From Podospora pseudocomata (taxonomy: Eukaryota > Ascomycota > Sordariomycetes > Sordariales > Podosporaceae), in the NCBI RefSeq assembly GCF_035222375.1, contig NC_085889.1, positions 1,240,001 to 1,304,000 of the forward strand: a stretch of DNA of 64,000 nt, written 5' to 3'. The notes under the pieces are model-generated. The model worked only from the letters and a program-made list of their open reading frames with translations. It was not told the DNA's origin and did not search any database. The translations under genes and the position numbers were made by a program. Shown one piece after another: positions 63,545 to 64,000 of this stretch. Every line of letters begins with the position of its first letter. Within the stretch, counting starts at the first letter, position 1.

Positions 63545-64000
63545 GCATGCGCAGGCATACAGACAGCAGGTACTACCACGGGCCCAGGAAGCCGAGCCAA
63601 GATGGGACACTCAGGAAACAAGCAACGCGAACCGAACACAGAAGCTGCAAGTTGTCGAAGCCAAGACGGACCAGCTTCGGGCAATAGGAAGCACTTGCCG
63701 GCAAGCAGCCAGACGACATGTCAGTAAGCTTGGGGAAAACCTCACGCCAAGACGTCTTGTTTGATATTAGGCAGATTAAGCACTTCCGCTGATGCCCGTT
63801 GCTGTCAGTCGCTGCCCTCCTTCACTGGCGCTTGGCGCTTGGCGCAACATCATCCCGCCCTTGGCTGCATGGCGTCGACTGGGGAAAGGAAAAAAGAAGG
63901 AAGCATGCCGCTAGGAGCAAGCCACAGGAACAGGGAGGATGAAACAAGAGGGTGTGTGGGGCCAAAAGGGAAAGGAAAGCGGCAGTGGCTTTATTGGCGG
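63545..64000. other. Window end, no gene seen
   Basis: 3' flank of the small lipidated-protein gene. Purine-rich near 63,880-63,980. No coding frame supported. Confidence 0.4.

Noticed and set aside
1-64000. CRISPR arrays, bacterial operons, ribosome binding sites
   Set aside because: The sequence is eukaryotic. The repeats present are a microsatellite, LTRs and degraded tandem units without regular spacers.

Overview
The window comes from a filamentous ascomycete, most likely a member of Pezizomycotina and probably Sordariomycetes. The signs are intron-containing genes with short introns (47-80 nt) carrying GTAAGT-like donors and CTAAC-like branch sites, families restricted to or typical of such fungi (Pth11-like rhodopsin-domain receptor, fungal PAF-acetylhydrolase, GH7 cellulase, ABCG transporter with a cysteine-rich ectodomain), dispersed single tRNA genes, and AT-rich degraded repeats. 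There is no operon logic. Genes lie on both strands with wide gaps.

Layout. 0.8-2.2 kb: rhodopsin-domain receptor. 2.9-3.6 kb: nitrilase relic followed by a GTGAGG microsatellite. 4.7-6.6 kb: two damaged tandem copies of an unnamed protein family. 6.8-8.2 kb: APH-type kinase, then tRNA-Val. 9.5-11.1 kb: membrane-anchored beta-propeller (lectin-like) protein. 11.2-11.8 kb: broken small gene. 12.7-14.0 kb: glycine-rich ORF with one internal stop. 14.9-15.4 kb: secreted cysteine-rich protein. 16.7-20.3 kb: ABCG transporter. 21.5 kb: tRNA-Gly. 22.3-24.7 kb: membrane-protein relic. 27.0-27.7 kb: secreted UVI-1/HsbA-like protein. 28.4-30.0 kb: PAF-acetylhydrolase. 31.6-39.3 kb: two more damaged copies of the unnamed family, a beta-lactamase-like serine hydrolase relic, a four-helix membrane protein and a proline-rich protein. 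40.6-42.2 kb: GH7 protein lacking catalytic residues. 44.1-46.3 kb: AAA ATPase relic. 47-58 kb: nest of mobile elements. 58.0-59.8 kb: CoA-transferase family III protein. 63.1-63.5 kb: small putatively lipid-anchored protein.

The best-resolved structure is a complete 7,659-bp Ty3/Gypsy chromovirus (49,052-56,710) with two 507-bp LTRs in which I see no difference, and a 5-bp target duplication (GCAGG). It appears to be self-primed in the manner of Tf1: a 12-nt stretch inside the LTR, at the expected 5' end of the transcript, is perfectly complementary to the primer site just after the 5' LTR. It also carries an antisense reading frame between pol and the 3' LTR, encoding a paired cysteine motif and a coiled coil. 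Its pol is interrupted only by single-base shifts, mostly in short homopolymers, so sequencing error is a live explanation.

The block looks accessory: at least nine broken genes stand beside about ten apparently intact ones. The most biologically interesting points are the self-priming and antisense ORF of the retroelement, the GH7 protein that has lost its acid/base glutamate, and the four-copy unnamed family whose copies are all damaged.
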